Positions 9,266 to 17,347 of a DNA stretch of 64,000 bases are shown here, piece after piece; within the stretch, counting starts at the first letter, position 1; every line of letters starts with the position of its first letter. The notes beneath the pieces are model-generated. The model saw only the letters and a program-made list of their open reading frames with translations, was not told the DNA's origin and ran no database searches. The translations under genes and the position numbers were made by a program. This stretch comes from CAIXZV01 sp037446495 (GTDB lineage: Bacteria > Chloroflexota > Limnocylindria > Limnocylindrales > CSP1-4): NCBI GenBank assembly GCA_037446495.1, contig JBBIIL010000007.1, positions 1-64,000 on the forward strand. The letters are read 5' to 3'.

Positions 9266-9336
9266 GACGGACTCCGTACGCGGGTTCAGGTTGCCTGCAC
9301 CTTGGCCGAAAGGATAGCGCCCGCCGGACATGCGAA

Positions 9337-9358
9337 CGCCCCGGCCGAAGCCGGGGCG
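9337..9358 (-). terminator. UUCG-loop terminator after the 44-aa membrane protein gene
   Basis: Perfect 9-bp stem CGCCCCGGC/GCCGGGGCG which, read on the minus strand, closes a TTCG tetraloop. It lies 26 nt after the stop of the 9385-9519 gene and just before manA, so it should separate the two units. The following T-run is poor. Confidence 0.6.
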
Positions 9359-9384
9359 CTGCGTGCGCTAGGCTGTGGGTGCGC

Positions 9385-9519
9385 CTAGCGGCGACCGAGC
9401 GTAGCCCAGAAGATTGCGTCGTCACGGAGATCGCGGTCCTCCCGCGTGTCCTCGGCGCTCAGCAAGACAGCGACGATCGAGAACAGCACGAGGAGTGCGA
9501 ACGTGGTCACGAGGACCAT
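9385..9519 (-). CDS. 44-residue single-span membrane protein
   Basis: A short protein with one hydrophobic helix (MVLVTTFALLVLFSIVAVLL) followed by a charged tail rich in Asp, Glu and Arg, so probably inner-membrane with a cytoplasmic tail. Support for a real gene: an ATG with AGG upstream, a strong minus-strand promoter (TTGGCA-18-TAGAAT) ahead and a UUCG terminator behind. It is transcribed divergently from the Lrp/AsnC regulator and may be its target. No family recognised. Confidence 0.6.
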   Translation of the reverse strand: MVLVTTFALLVLFSIVAVLLSAEDTREDRDLRDDAIFWATLGRR

Positions 9520-9577
9520 GGTGCACCTGCCTTGCGTGGTGGGTGTCAACAAGGCACCCTTTGGTGGAGTTAGTCGC

Positions 9578-9607
9578 ATTCTAGCCTAAGAACCGTAGGC
9601 ATGCCAA
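9578..9607 (-). promoter_or_regulatory. Promoter of the 44-residue membrane protein gene
   Basis: Minus strand: -35 TTGGCA, 18-bp spacer, -10 TAGAAT (9583-9578). The spacer contains the GCCTA/TAGGC inverted repeat described next, so a regulator bound there would block or modulate this promoter. Confidence 0.55.
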
Positions 9608-9629
9608 TACTTTCGGCCTAACGAATAGG
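9584..9629. promoter_or_regulatory. Two inverted repeats in the divergent Lrp-side promoter region
   Basis: GCCTA (9584-9588) with TAGGC (9596-9600), and CCTA (9617-9620) with TAGG (9626-9629). The centres are about 31 bp apart, i.e. close to three helical turns, in an AT-richer stretch between two divergent genes. Such spacing fits an Lrp/AsnC-type multimer regulating its own gene and the divergent one. Binding is inferred. Confidence 0.45.
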
Positions 9630-9635
9630 TGCTGT

Positions 9636-10145
9636 GTGGGCAAGAACGACCCTGTCAGTCAGACCGATGCGCGCCTGCTGCGGATCCTGCAGGTGGACGG
9701 CCGGCGGTCATATGCGGACCTCGGGGCGGACCTCGGCATGGCGGGGCCGTCCGCGCACGAGCGCGTGAAGAAGCTCGAGGCCAAGGGCGTGATCCGAGGC
9801 TACTCGGCGCACGTGGACCCTCGCGCGGTGGGGCTGGGCGTGCTGGCGTTCACCTGGGTCACGCAGGCACCCGGCACGATCACGGTGGACCTGATGCCCC
9901 GGTTCGAGGAGATCGCCGAGATCGAGGAGTGCCATCACGTGGCGGGCGAGGCGGACTACATCCTCAAGATCCGCGCCCGCGACATGGAGCACCTGGGCGA
10001 CGCGATCCGGCGAGTGCAGATCATCCCCAACGTGTTCTCGACACAGACCGACGTGGTGTTCGACACGGGGTTCGAGCGCCGCCCGCTACCTCTCGGCAGG
10101 CCCGCCGACGAGGCGCCTGAAACCGCTCCCGCCGGAGATCCGTAG
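9636..10145 (+). CDS. Lrp/AsnC family transcriptional regulator
   Basis: 169-residue regulator with an N-terminal winged helix (TDARLLRILQVDGRRSYADLG... HERVKKLEAKGVIRGY, residues ~10-60) and a C-terminal RAM/AsnC ligand domain (VAGEADYILKIRARDMEHLG), then a Pro/Ala-rich tail of ~20 residues. Such proteins sense amino acids and act as dimers or octamers. The start is GTG 9636; only a weak ribosome site is visible. The ECF sigma gene begins six bases after its stop, so the regulator and the sigma/anti-sigma pair are probably one transcript, which is an unusual pairing. Confidence 0.9.
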   Translation: MGKNDPVSQTDARLLRILQVDGRRSYADLGADLGMAGPSAHERVKKLEAKGVIRGYSAHVDPRAVGLGVLAFTWVTQAPGTITVDLMPRFEEIAEIEECHHVAGEADYILKIRARDMEHLGDAIRRVQIIPNVFSTQTDVVFDTGFERRPLPLGRPADEAPETAPAGDP

Positions 10146-10151
10146 GTAGAC

Positions 10152-10823
10152 ATGACGGAGCGAATGGCTCGCGACGCGGACGAGGTCGGACTCGTCCTCG
10201 CCGTGGCGGCCGGTTCTGAGGACGCCCTGGTGGCGCTCTACGACCGCTATGCCGCGGGCGTCCACGCCATCGCGTTCCGCTTGACGGGCGACAGGGGGAT
10301 TGCGGAGGAGGTCGTGCAGGAGACGTTCCTCGCGCTCTGGAACCGGGCCGAGGCATTCGATCCCAGTGTGGCCTCCCTTGGCACCTGGCTCCGTTCGATC
10401 GCGCGCAACCGCTCGGTGGATCGGCTGCGGGCAGCTGGCCGTCGGGTCCAGCTGGTGGCCCTGCCGGGCGGCACCGGAGACGACGACGCCGCTGCCTCTT
10501 CCTCGATGGATCGCCTCGACCCCGACCTGGCCGTGTTCGGCGGAGCCGCGCGGGACCCAGACCCGGTGCAGGCCGCCGAGGCAGGCGACACCAGGGCGGC
10601 CGTCGCCGCGGCGATCTCGGCGATGCCGGAGGACGAACGGACGGTGATCCTGCTCGCGTACCAGCTTGAGCTCAGCCAGTCCGAGATCGCGCAGCGGCTG
10701 GGCTGGCCGCTGGGAACCGTGAAGACGCGAACGCGCCGGGCCCTGGCGCGCCTGCGGACGGTGCTCGAGGCTGACGAGGCCCGCGGCGCCCTTGGGCTGG
10801 GAGGCGTCGATGGAGCACGCTGA
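10152..10823 (+). CDS. ECF RNA polymerase sigma factor (SigK-like)
   Basis: 223-residue group 4 sigma factor. Region 2 (LVALYDRYAAGVHAIAFRL... AEEVVQETFLALWNRA) for core binding and -10 melting spans residues ~28-75; region 4 (LELSQSEIAQRLGWPLGTVKTRTRRALARL), for -35 recognition, lies at ~175-205. The linker is long, acidic and Gly/Ala-rich. The start ATG 10152 is preceded by GGAG. It overlaps by 14 bases the start of an anti-sigma gene, the classic sigma/anti-sigma arrangement. Confidence 0.92.
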   Translation: MTERMARDADEVGLVLAVAAGSEDALVALYDRYAAGVHAIAFRLTGDRGIAEEVVQETFLALWNRAEAFDPSVASLGTWLRSIARNRSVDRLRAAGRRVQLVALPGGTGDDDAAASSSMDRLDPDLAVFGGAARDPDPVQAAEAGDTRAAVAAAISAMPEDERTVILLAYQLELSQSEIAQRLGWPLGTVKTRTRRALARLRTVLEADEARGALGLGGVDGAR

Positions 10824-11706
10824 TGTCCTCGAGCTGATCCAGGTGGCCGCCACCGAGTCCGTCGGGCTTGCCCGTCTCACCGCGGGGGACACGCCCGAGG
10901 CCGCCGCAGTGGCCGGGCACCTCGCCGGTTGCGCCGCCTGCGCCGACGAGCTCGCGCGCACGACCCGGACCGTTGGTGCCGTCCACGAGACCGTCCGCGA
11001 GCTGCCGGACCCGGCGCTGCGGGCGCGCACGCTCGCGTTCATCCGGGAGGTTGGCGTCGAACGGTCTGCAACGGGCCGCGCGGACGCCAACCCGAGCCTG
11101 ATGCAAGCGCCCGCGATGGCGACGATCGGCGCCTCGATGGCGGCCTCGACCGCGCCCAGCCCGGTGGAAGCGGCCGAGTCCGAGTCGTCGCCCCTGCCCG
11201 CCATCGTCCCGCCCCAGCCTGCGCCCCGCCGGCGAGCGTTCTGGTGGGCCGCAGCCAGCATCGCCGCGGTGCTCGTCGCGGGGCTCGCGGGGTTCGCGGC
11301 GGGCGGAGCGGCGAGGGTGCCTGGCACGGCTCCGGACGCGGCCCTCGCGATGGCGGCCGCGCAGATCACGATGCACATCGCCGAGCAGCCAGATGCCGTC
11401 CATGTCGCGCTGTCCCAAGCCGCCGGCGGGATGGCCAAGGGGATGGTGATCTATTCCGCGACCAGCGGCGAGCTCTCGATGACCGTCACCGGACTGGCTG
11501 ATGCACCCGCCGGGTCCGACTACGCGTGCTGGGTCCTGCAGGACGGCCAGAGGCGCCGTCTGGGCCTGCTGTACATCGAGGGCCACGACGGAACGTGGGC
11601 GGGTTCTGTGGGCGGCTTTAGTGCGCTCGGGCCGCACGCGCAGTTCGGCGTCTCGCTGGGGTCGCCGGACGGCCAGACCGGCGACCCGGTCCTGACAGGC
11701 GGTTGA
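10810..11706 (+). CDS. Membrane anti-sigma factor (zinc-finger, RskA C-terminal domain)
   Basis: 298 residues. The cytoplasmic N-terminus carries the ZAS zinc motif HLAGCAAC (H-x3-C-x2-C), which would grip the sigma factor; one transmembrane helix (FWWAAASIAAVLVAGLAGF) follows at ~residue 140. The extracytoplasmic part is an RskA-type anti-sigma-K domain (ELSMTVTGLADAPAGSDYACWVL). The ATG at 10810 has GGGAGG upstream; an in-frame ATG at 10792 is less likely. Regulation is probably by regulated proteolysis in response to an envelope or redox signal, known for the family, not shown here. Confidence 0.88.
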   Translation: MEHADVLELIQVAATESVGLARLTAGDTPEAAAVAGHLAGCAACADELARTTRTVGAVHETVRELPDPALRARTLAFIREVGVERSATGRADANPSLMQAPAMATIGASMAASTAPSPVEAAESESSPLPAIVPPQPAPRRRAFWWAAASIAAVLVAGLAGFAAGGAARVPGTAPDAALAMAAAQITMHIAEQPDAVHVALSQAAGGMAKGMVIYSATSGELSMTVTGLADAPAGSDYACWVLQDGQRRRLGLLYIEGHDGTWAGSVGGFSALGPHAQFGVSLGSPDGQTGDPVLTGG

Positions 11707-11716
11707 GGCGGGGCGC

Positions 11717-11741
11717 GCGGCGAGCGGGTTCGGCTCGCCGC
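11717..11741 (+). terminator. Terminator after the sigma/anti-sigma operon
   Basis: Perfect 9-bp stem GCGGCGAGC/GCTCGCCGC with a 7-nt loop, starting 11 nt after the anti-sigma stop. The convergent small membrane protein gene ends at 11817, so it may act in both directions. Confidence 0.55.
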
Positions 11742-11816
11742 AGGTCGGCGCCCAATCCGCAGGCGGGGTCGGCGCGCGGCGGGCCGGCGATCACGTCGCG
11801 GCCCGGCTGCTGTGCC

Positions 11817-12122
11817 TCAGGCCTCGGCAGGAGCAGTCTCCGCCGCCTGGCGCTCTAGGCCGGCCAGCTCATCGGGCGAGACCAGCGCGTCGGGCGGCGG
11901 GAAGCCCAGATACCTATGGTGCGCCCGCAGGATCGCCTCGGTCAGCAGCGGGTCGAGGCGGGCGTCGCCAACCGCGCCGACGAGCCACGTGGCCTCGGCG
12001 CGGAGCTCGCTCTCGCTGATCTCCTCGTCCCGGCGGCCAACCTCGGCCAGGACGAGCCACGCGAGGGCGCCGCCGGCCACAAGGCCGACGAGCAGCAGCC
12101 AGATGCTGAACTCCGACCCCAC
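11817..12122 (-). CDS. Small membrane protein (101 aa)
   Basis: One N-terminal transmembrane helix (FSIWLLLVGLVAGGALAWLVLAEV), then a soluble, mostly helical acidic domain (RRDEEISESELRAEATWL... LLTEAILRAHHRYLGFPPP). Start GTG 12122 with GAGG eight bases upstream; a TTG six bases earlier is the alternative. It is convergent with the anti-sigma gene and divergent from lgt. No family recognised; a real gene is supported by clean domain structure and codon use. Confidence 0.6.
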   Translation of the reverse strand: MGSEFSIWLLLVGLVAGGALAWLVLAEVGRRDEEISESELRAEATWLVGAVGDARLDPLLTEAILRAHHRYLGFPPPDALVSPDELAGLERQAAETAPAEA

Positions 12123-12195
12123 GGTCAAGGCCTCGGAAACTCGGACGTCGCCATCGCGCCGTAGCGTAGCCCACAGCCGCTTGGGTCGCTCGGGC

Positions 12196-12201
12196 TACAC
12201 T
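12196..12201 (+). promoter_or_regulatory. -10 box of lgt (leaderless)
   Basis: TACACT ends eight bases before the lgt ATG and no Shine-Dalgarno sequence lies between. The transcript should begin at or very near the start codon. Confidence 0.6.
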
Positions 12202-12209
12202 TCGCCGAC

Positions 12210-13277
12210 ATGCCCACGCTGCTGCTGCCCGTCCTGGCGATGATCTCGATCACGCCCGAGCCCATCGCGTTCCACCTCGGCCCCCTCCCGGTCTACTGGT
12301 ACGGGGTCTGTTACGCAGTCGGTCTCGCCGTGTCATACGCGGTGATCACCCGTGAGGCCCACCGCCGTGGCCTCGACGCTCGACTGGTGGACAACGGGAT
12401 CATCATCATCGCAGCTGCTGCCCTCGTCGGCGGGCGCGCCTATCACGTGATCGACCAGTGGCGTCTCTACCAGGACAACATCCTCAAGATCTTCCTGCCC
12501 CCGTATACGGGGCTGGGGGTCTACGGCGGCATCCTCACGGGAACGCTGGCGGCGATCTACATCATTCGCCGCTGGAAGCAGCCGTTCTGGAAGTGGGCCG
12601 ACGTCATCGCGCCCGGGCTGTTCACGATGCAGGCCATCGGCCGCTGGGGGAACTTCTTCAACCAGGAGCTGTACGGTCCGCCCACCAACCTGCCGTGGGG
12701 CATCGCGATCGACTGCGCCCACCGCGTGGGCGACCACGGGATCGCGCAGTGGCCGTGCGCGCAGTACCCGTTCGAGACCACGGCGTTCACGCCGCTCTTC
12801 CTGTACGAGTCCGTCTCCGGCATCCTCGGTGCCATCACGCTCCTGTGGATTGCCCGCCGCTGGGGTTCGCGGATGCGGCCCGGGGACCTGCTGCTGGTCT
12901 TCTTCGTGTGGTACGCCGCCACCCGCTTCTGGCTGGAGACGTTCCGCGAGGGCAACTGGACGTTCTTCGGGGTGCCCACGGCGATGCTCGTCTCGTCGAT
13001 CGTGGTCGTCGCGGCCGCTGCGGCGCTCCTGTACCGGCACCGGCCCGGCGCCGTGTTCGAGCGGTGGGGCGAGCCGCCCGCGCGTGACGAGGACCTCTTC
13101 GAGGACGACGAGGAGCTGGTCGATGACGACGGAGCCGACGACGATCTCGACGTCGATGACGACGACGGTCTCCACGCACCGACCGGCGAGCCCAACCCGG
13201 CGGCCAGCGCCGCGCCCGTCGAAGCCGATGACGTTGATGCCGGCGGCGAGCACGGTGACGCCCGGCCCGCTGGCTGA
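12210..13277 (+). CDS. lgt: Prolipoprotein diacylglyceryl transferase with acidic tail
   Basis: 355-residue Lgt, an inner-membrane enzyme that moves diacylglycerol from phosphatidylglycerol onto the lipobox Cys of prolipoproteins, the first step of lipoprotein maturation. About seven membrane helices are visible, with the signature RWGNFFNQELYG (residues ~148-159) and the C-terminal R-F-x-LETFREG motif. After the last helix comes a 75-residue cytoplasmic tail that is very rich in Asp and Glu, absent from E. coli Lgt. The equivalent of E. coli His103 is Tyr (GLGVYGG), a position that also varies in other phyla. Confidence 0.93.
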   Translation: MPTLLLPVLAMISITPEPIAFHLGPLPVYWYGVCYAVGLAVSYAVITREAHRRGLDARLVDNGIIIIAAAALVGGRAYHVIDQWRLYQDNILKIFLPPYTGLGVYGGILTGTLAAIYIIRRWKQPFWKWADVIAPGLFTMQAIGRWGNFFNQELYGPPTNLPWGIAIDCAHRVGDHGIAQWPCAQYPFETTAFTPLFLYESVSGILGAITLLWIARRWGSRMRPGDLLLVFFVWYAATRFWLETFREGNWTFFGVPTAMLVSSIVVVAAAAALLYRHRPGAVFERWGEPPARDEDLFEDDEELVDDDGADDDLDVDDDDGLHAPTGEPNPAASAAPVEADDVDAGGEHGDARPAG

Positions 13278-13379
13278 CGCTCCCGCCTCTGCAAGCGCCC
13301 GCCGGGCGGGAACGGGCGCGAGCCGACCACCCCGGCACTGAGCGTGCGTCGCGCCCGGCGCGCCTGCTTAGGCGCCCCC

Positions 13380-13408
13380 GCGACAGCCCAGGACGAAGCC
13401 GTTACAAT
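13380..13408 (+). promoter_or_regulatory. Promoter of pckA
   Basis: -35 GCGACA (13380-13385), 17-bp spacer, -10 TACAAT (13403-13408). This gives a leader of about 115 nt before the GTG at 13533. The leader holds two hairpins: GGGCC-GCGA-GGCCC (13453-13466, a GNRA loop) and a 7-bp stem at 13494-13512 ending about 20 nt before the start codon. They could tune translation. Confidence 0.55.
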
Positions 13409-13532
13409 CCGCGGCAACCGAATCGCAACCTTGACTGTGGAAGCCGACTCCCGGGCCGCGAGGCCCGCCACGCGCGGCCGGTCACGAACCGCTCGCGGAC
13501 AGACCGTCCGCGTCCCAGTCGAGGTACTGTCC

Positions 13533-15140
13533 GTGGCCGTCGTTCCCGCTCCAACTCCCACCATCGGCCGCAGCGTGCTCGCCAACCTGTCCGTCGCGGA
13601 GCTGTACGAGCGCGCGATCGCGGCCGGCGAGGGGACGATCGCTGCCGACGGCCCGCTCGTCGTCCGCACCGGCCAGCACACCGGCCGCTCGCCGAAGGAC
13701 AAGTTCGTTGTCCGCGAGCCGTGGAGTCAGGACAAGGTCTGGTGGGGGGAGGTCAACCACGAGATCAGCGAGGAGCACTACGACCGGCTCCGTGCCCGTC
13801 TCATGGACTACGTCGCCGACCGACAGCTGTACGCGCAGGACATGTACATCGGAGCGCACGAGCAGCACCGCCGCAGCCTCCGCGTCTACACCGAGACCGC
13901 CTGGGCGAGCATCTTCGCGCGCAACCTGTTCCGCCGGCCGCCGCGAGGGGACCTCGCGGCCTTTGCGCCGAACTTCACGATCATCGACGTACCGTCATTC
14001 CAGGCGGACCCCGCCACCGAGGGCACGCGCAGCGGCACTGCCATCCTGCTCCACCTGCGTCGGATGGAGATCATCATCGTCGGGACGATGTATGCGGGCG
14101 AGATCAAGAAGTCCGCGTTCACGGTGATGAACTACCTGATGCCCGACGAGGGCGTGCTGCCGATGCACTCCTCGATCAACGTGGGCGAGCAGGGCGACGC
14201 CTGCATCTTCTTCGGCCTGTCGGGCACCGGCAAGACCACGCTCTCGGCGGACCCGCTGCGTAGCCTGATCGGCGACGACGAGCACGGCTGGGGCGACCGC
14301 GACGGCGAGGGCTACACGTTCAACTTCGAGGGCGGCTGCTACGCCAAGACCATCCGCCTCTCGTCCATGTATGAGCCGGACATCTTCGCCACCACGAAGC
14401 GCTTCGGCACCATCCTCGAGAACACCGACTTCGTCGAGGGAACGCGAGACCTGGACCTCGACTCCGAGCGGTTCACCGAGAACACCCGCGCCGCCTACCC
14501 GCTCCACTTCATCGGCAACGCCGACCCGACGGGCGTCGCCCCCGGGCCGAAGAACGTCGTCTTCCTCACCGCCGACGCCTTCGGGGTCCTGCCGCCGATC
14601 AGCCGGCTGAGCCGCGAGCAGGCCGCGTACCACTTCATCAGCGGCTACACCGCCAAGCTCGCCGGCACCGAGGTGGGCGTCAAGGAGCCCACGCCCACCT
14701 TCTCGGCCGGCTTCGGCGCCCCCTTCCTGCCGCGCCACCCGGGCGAGTACGCGCACATGCTCATGGATCGGCTCGAGGCCTTCGACGTCCCGGTCTGGCT
14801 CGTCAACACCGGATGGACCGGCGGCCCGTACGGCACCGGCCACCGGATGAATATCGCCCACACCAGGAACATGGTCCGCGCGGCCATCAACGGCGAGCTC
14901 GACGGCGTCGAGACCGTGGTTGACCCGGTCTTCCGGGTGGCGATCCCGGTCCGCGTCCCGGGCGTGCCCGACGAGGTCCTGTTCCCGCGCGACACCTGGG
15001 CCAACCAGGCCGCCTATGATGAGGCGGCGCGCAAGATCGCCGGCCTGTTCCACGACAACTTCGCCAAGTACGCCGGCGGCGTGTCCGAGGCGGTCCGCAA
15101 CGCCGGGCCGATCGCGCTCGACGAGGACGCCGAGGGCTGA
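13533..15140 (+). CDS. pckA: Phosphoenolpyruvate carboxykinase (ATP)
   Basis: 535-residue ATP-type PEPCK converting oxaloacetate and ATP to PEP and CO2, the entry to gluconeogenesis. The kinase-1 P-loop GLSGTGKTTLSAD lies at residue ~228, followed by the metal/ATP block DDEHGWGD. The RTGQHTGRSPKDKFVV segment near residue 45 binds oxaloacetate. The start is GTG 13533 with GAGG eight bases upstream and matches the usual length (520-540); an open frame reaches back to 13344 but crosses the promoter. The next gene, malate dehydrogenase, supplies its oxaloacetate. Confidence 0.95.
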   Translation: MAVVPAPTPTIGRSVLANLSVAELYERAIAAGEGTIAADGPLVVRTGQHTGRSPKDKFVVREPWSQDKVWWGEVNHEISEEHYDRLRARLMDYVADRQLYAQDMYIGAHEQHRRSLRVYTETAWASIFARNLFRRPPRGDLAAFAPNFTIIDVPSFQADPATEGTRSGTAILLHLRRMEIIIVGTMYAGEIKKSAFTVMNYLMPDEGVLPMHSSINVGEQGDACIFFGLSGTGKTTLSADPLRSLIGDDEHGWGDRDGEGYTFNFEGGCYAKTIRLSSMYEPDIFATTKRFGTILENTDFVEGTRDLDLDSERFTENTRAAYPLHFIGNADPTGVAPGPKNVVFLTADAFGVLPPISRLSREQAAYHFISGYTAKLAGTEVGVKEPTPTFSAGFGAPFLPRHPGEYAHMLMDRLEAFDVPVWLVNTGWTGGPYGTGHRMNIAHTRNMVRAAINGELDGVETVVDPVFRVAIPVRVPGVPDEVLFPRDTWANQAAYDEAARKIAGLFHDNFAKYAGGVSEAVRNAGPIALDEDAEG

Positions 15141-15270
15141 CCCACCGCGACGGCGCGCCGGCCGGCCTCCGGCTCACAGGTCCGTTTGCCTAGGATGGCC
15201 CCACAAGGCTGTCGGCGCCCGTCCCGCGCCGACATCCGCCCCGTACGACAGCACGACAGAGGAGCACCTG

Positions 15271-16209
15271 ATGGCTCGAATCCCCCGCCGCAAGGTCACC
15301 GTCATCGGCGCCGGCAACGTCGGCGCCACCACGGCGCAGAAGATCATCGAGACGGGCCTTGCCGACGTCGTCCTCGTGGACATCGTCGAGGGTCTGCCGC
15401 AGGGCAAGGCGCTCGACCTCGCAGAGGCGGCGCCGGTCACCGGCCACGATGTGCGGATCGTGGGCACCAACGACTACGCCGACACCGCCGACTCCAAGAT
15501 CATCGTGGTGACCTCGGGCCTGCCCCGCAAGCCCGGCATGAGCCGCGACGACCTCCTCGCGACCAATGCCTCCATCGTCGGCGGCGTCGTGAAGCAGGCG
15601 GCCGCCGTGTCGCCCGACGCGATCATCATCGTGGTCACCAACCCGCTCGACGCGATGTGCCATGTCGCCCTGCGCGCCTCGGGCTTCCCGAGCGGGCGCG
15701 TCATCGGCATGGCCGGCGTGCTCGACTCCGCCCGCTTCCGCTCGTTCATCGCGGACGAGCTCGAGGTCAGCGTCCGCGACGTCCGGGCGTTCGTCCTGGG
15801 CGGCCACGGCGACACGATGGTGCCGCTCCCGCGCTACTCGACCGTGGGCGGCGTGCCGATCACCGAGCTGATGACGCCCGAGCGGATCGAGGCGCTCGTG
15901 GACCGGACGCGGAACGGCGGCGCCGAGGTGGTCGCGCTGCTCAAGACCGGGTCCGCGTTCTACGCGCCAGCCGCCTCGGTGGTCGAGATGGCGGAGTCGA
16001 TCCTCCGCGACCGCCGCCGCGTACTGCCGTGCGCTGCCTACCTGGACGGCGAGTACGGCGTGCACGGCCTCTACGTCGGCGTCCCCGTCGTGCTCGGCCA
16101 GGGCGGCATCGAGCGGATCATCGAGATCGGCCTGACCACCGAGGAGCGGGCTGCGTTCGACCAGTCCGCGGCTGCCGTGCAGGAGCTGGTGGGCCACCTG
16201 CCGGCCTGA
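15271..16209 (+). CDS. mdh: Malate dehydrogenase (LDH-like type)
   Basis: 312-residue NAD-dependent malate dehydrogenase of the lactate/malate dehydrogenase family. Visible are the Rossmann motif IGAGNVGATTAQ at the N-terminus, Asp of LVDIVEG (NAD preference), the mobile loop GLPRKPGMSRDDLL with Arg for malate specificity, NPLDAMCHVA, and the catalytic His in GGHGDTMVPL. ATG 15271 follows GAGGAG by eight bases; the upstream extension of the frame is a shadow of pckA. A TAGGAT box near 15191 may give a leader of about 70 nt. Confidence 0.95.
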   Translation: MARIPRRKVTVIGAGNVGATTAQKIIETGLADVVLVDIVEGLPQGKALDLAEAAPVTGHDVRIVGTNDYADTADSKIIVVTSGLPRKPGMSRDDLLATNASIVGGVVKQAAAVSPDAIIIVVTNPLDAMCHVALRASGFPSGRVIGMAGVLDSARFRSFIADELEVSVRDVRAFVLGGHGDTMVPLPRYSTVGGVPITELMTPERIEALVDRTRNGGAEVVALLKTGSAFYAPAASVVEMAESILRDRRRVLPCAAYLDGEYGVHGLYVGVPVVLGQGGIERIIEIGLTTEERAAFDQSAAAVQELVGHLPA

Positions 16210-16232
16210 CGTCCTGGCCGTCATGCACCGGA

Positions 16233-16252
16233 GCCCTCGGTTCGCCGGGGGC
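16233..16252 (+). terminator. UUCG-loop terminator after mdh
   Basis: GCCCTCGG-TTCG-CCGGGGGC, an 8-bp stem with one G-U pair closing a TTCG loop, beginning 24 nt after the mdh stop and followed by TTCGTCGT. Confidence 0.65.
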
Positions 16253-16369
16253 TTCGTCGTGTCGGGGCTGGCCGGGCAGACTGAGGTTCGTCCGCGCCCC
16301 CGGTCCAGTCGGTCGGGGGGCTCCTCGATTCCCCGGCGGGCCGGACCCGTGACCACCCGCCCGGCAGGG

Positions 16370-16375
16370 TAGACT
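16370..16375 (+). promoter_or_regulatory. -10 box of the Lgt-like gene (leaderless)
   Basis: TAGACT ends eight bases before the GTG at 16384, with no room for a ribosome-binding site. Confidence 0.55.
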
Positions 16376-16383
16376 CCGGCGTC

Positions 16384-17325
16384 GTGGGACCCCTTTCGCC
16401 GTTGCCGGCGACGATCACGTTCCAGTTCCCGGCGACCTTCTCGCTGGCCGGGCTGATCGTCCGCTGGGAGACGCTCGTCGGGGCGGCCGCAGTGCTGGTC
16501 GCGCTGCTCCTCGCGGTCGTCATCGCCCGCGGCACGCCAGTTGATCCGTCCGCCCCTGCCGACTGGCCATCGCCCGACCCCGAGGAGGACGGCCCGAACC
16601 ACCTGCGGGCGGACGATCTGCTCTACCTCGCGGTCGCCGCTCTCCCGGGCGCCGTCCTGGGCGGGCGCGTCGGCTACGCGCTCATCCACCTCGACTACTA
16701 CCGGGCCAACCCGAGCGCCCTGCTCGACGTCACCAGGGGCGGCCTCGAGCTCTCGATGGGGGTCGTGGGAGGGACGCTCACGGCGGCGCTGGTGGCGATG
16801 CTCCTCGGGGTGCCGCTGGGCAGGTGGCTCCACGCGCTCGCGATCCCGCTGCTCGTCCTGCTCAGCCTGATCAAGGTCGCGATGGTCTTCGGCGGGTCCG
16901 GTCAGGGCGTGCCGTCGGACGTCTCGCTCGCCACGCGCTACCTCGGGGCTGGGCCATGGGGCTCGCTCGCGCCGGAGATCCCGTCGTGGCCGGCCCAGGC
17001 GATCGAGGCTCTGGCCACCGTGCTCGCGGGCAGCATCGCGTGGCTCTTCATGGCGGTCGGGATCTTCCGGCGGCGCAACGGCGCGGCATTCTTCCTCGCG
17101 CTGGGGCTCTGGGCGCTCGCCCGGGCGATGGTCGCCACGACGTGGCGCGATCCCGCGGTGCTCGGCGTGCTCTCGGCCGCGCAGATCCTGGCGCTGGCCG
17201 TCGCGATCGGCTGTGCGCTGCTGGTGGTCGCGCTCGCGGCCCGGGCCGCGTCGGGGCAGGCGCGCGCCCGAGGCGACACGGACGACGAGGACACGGAGTC
17301 GGAGCTCGCCTGGCCCACCCGGTAG
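16384..17325 (+). CDS. Degenerate Lgt-like membrane protein
   Basis: 313-residue membrane protein with about seven helices. The stretch GAVLGGRVGYALIHLDYYRANP... GGLELSMGVVGG resembles the GGRxGYVLFYLDYY... GGLSFHGGLLGG region of Lgt, and WPAQAIEAL matches the Lgt HPSQLYEA segment. The defining RxGNxxNxExxG motif is absent (SGQGVPSDVSLATRYLG stands there) and the His of HGG is Met-Gly. It is therefore probably not an active transferase; a regulator, a lipid-binding protein or a new activity are open. It lies about 4 kb from the intact lgt and has its own leaderless promoter. Confidence 0.65.
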   Translation: MGPLSPLPATITFQFPATFSLAGLIVRWETLVGAAAVLVALLLAVVIARGTPVDPSAPADWPSPDPEEDGPNHLRADDLLYLAVAALPGAVLGGRVGYALIHLDYYRANPSALLDVTRGGLELSMGVVGGTLTAALVAMLLGVPLGRWLHALAIPLLVLLSLIKVAMVFGGSGQGVPSDVSLATRYLGAGPWGSLAPEIPSWPAQAIEALATVLAGSIAWLFMAVGIFRRRNGAAFFLALGLWALARAMVATTWRDPAVLGVLSAAQILALAVAIGCALLVVALAARAASGQARARGDTDDEDTESELAWPTR

Positions 17326-17347
17326 GGGCGGGGAGGCGACCCGTCGG

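Noticed and set aside
16597..17325. Second functional prolipoprotein transferase
   Set aside because: The protein lacks the RxGNxxNxExxG motif, so active Lgt was not called.
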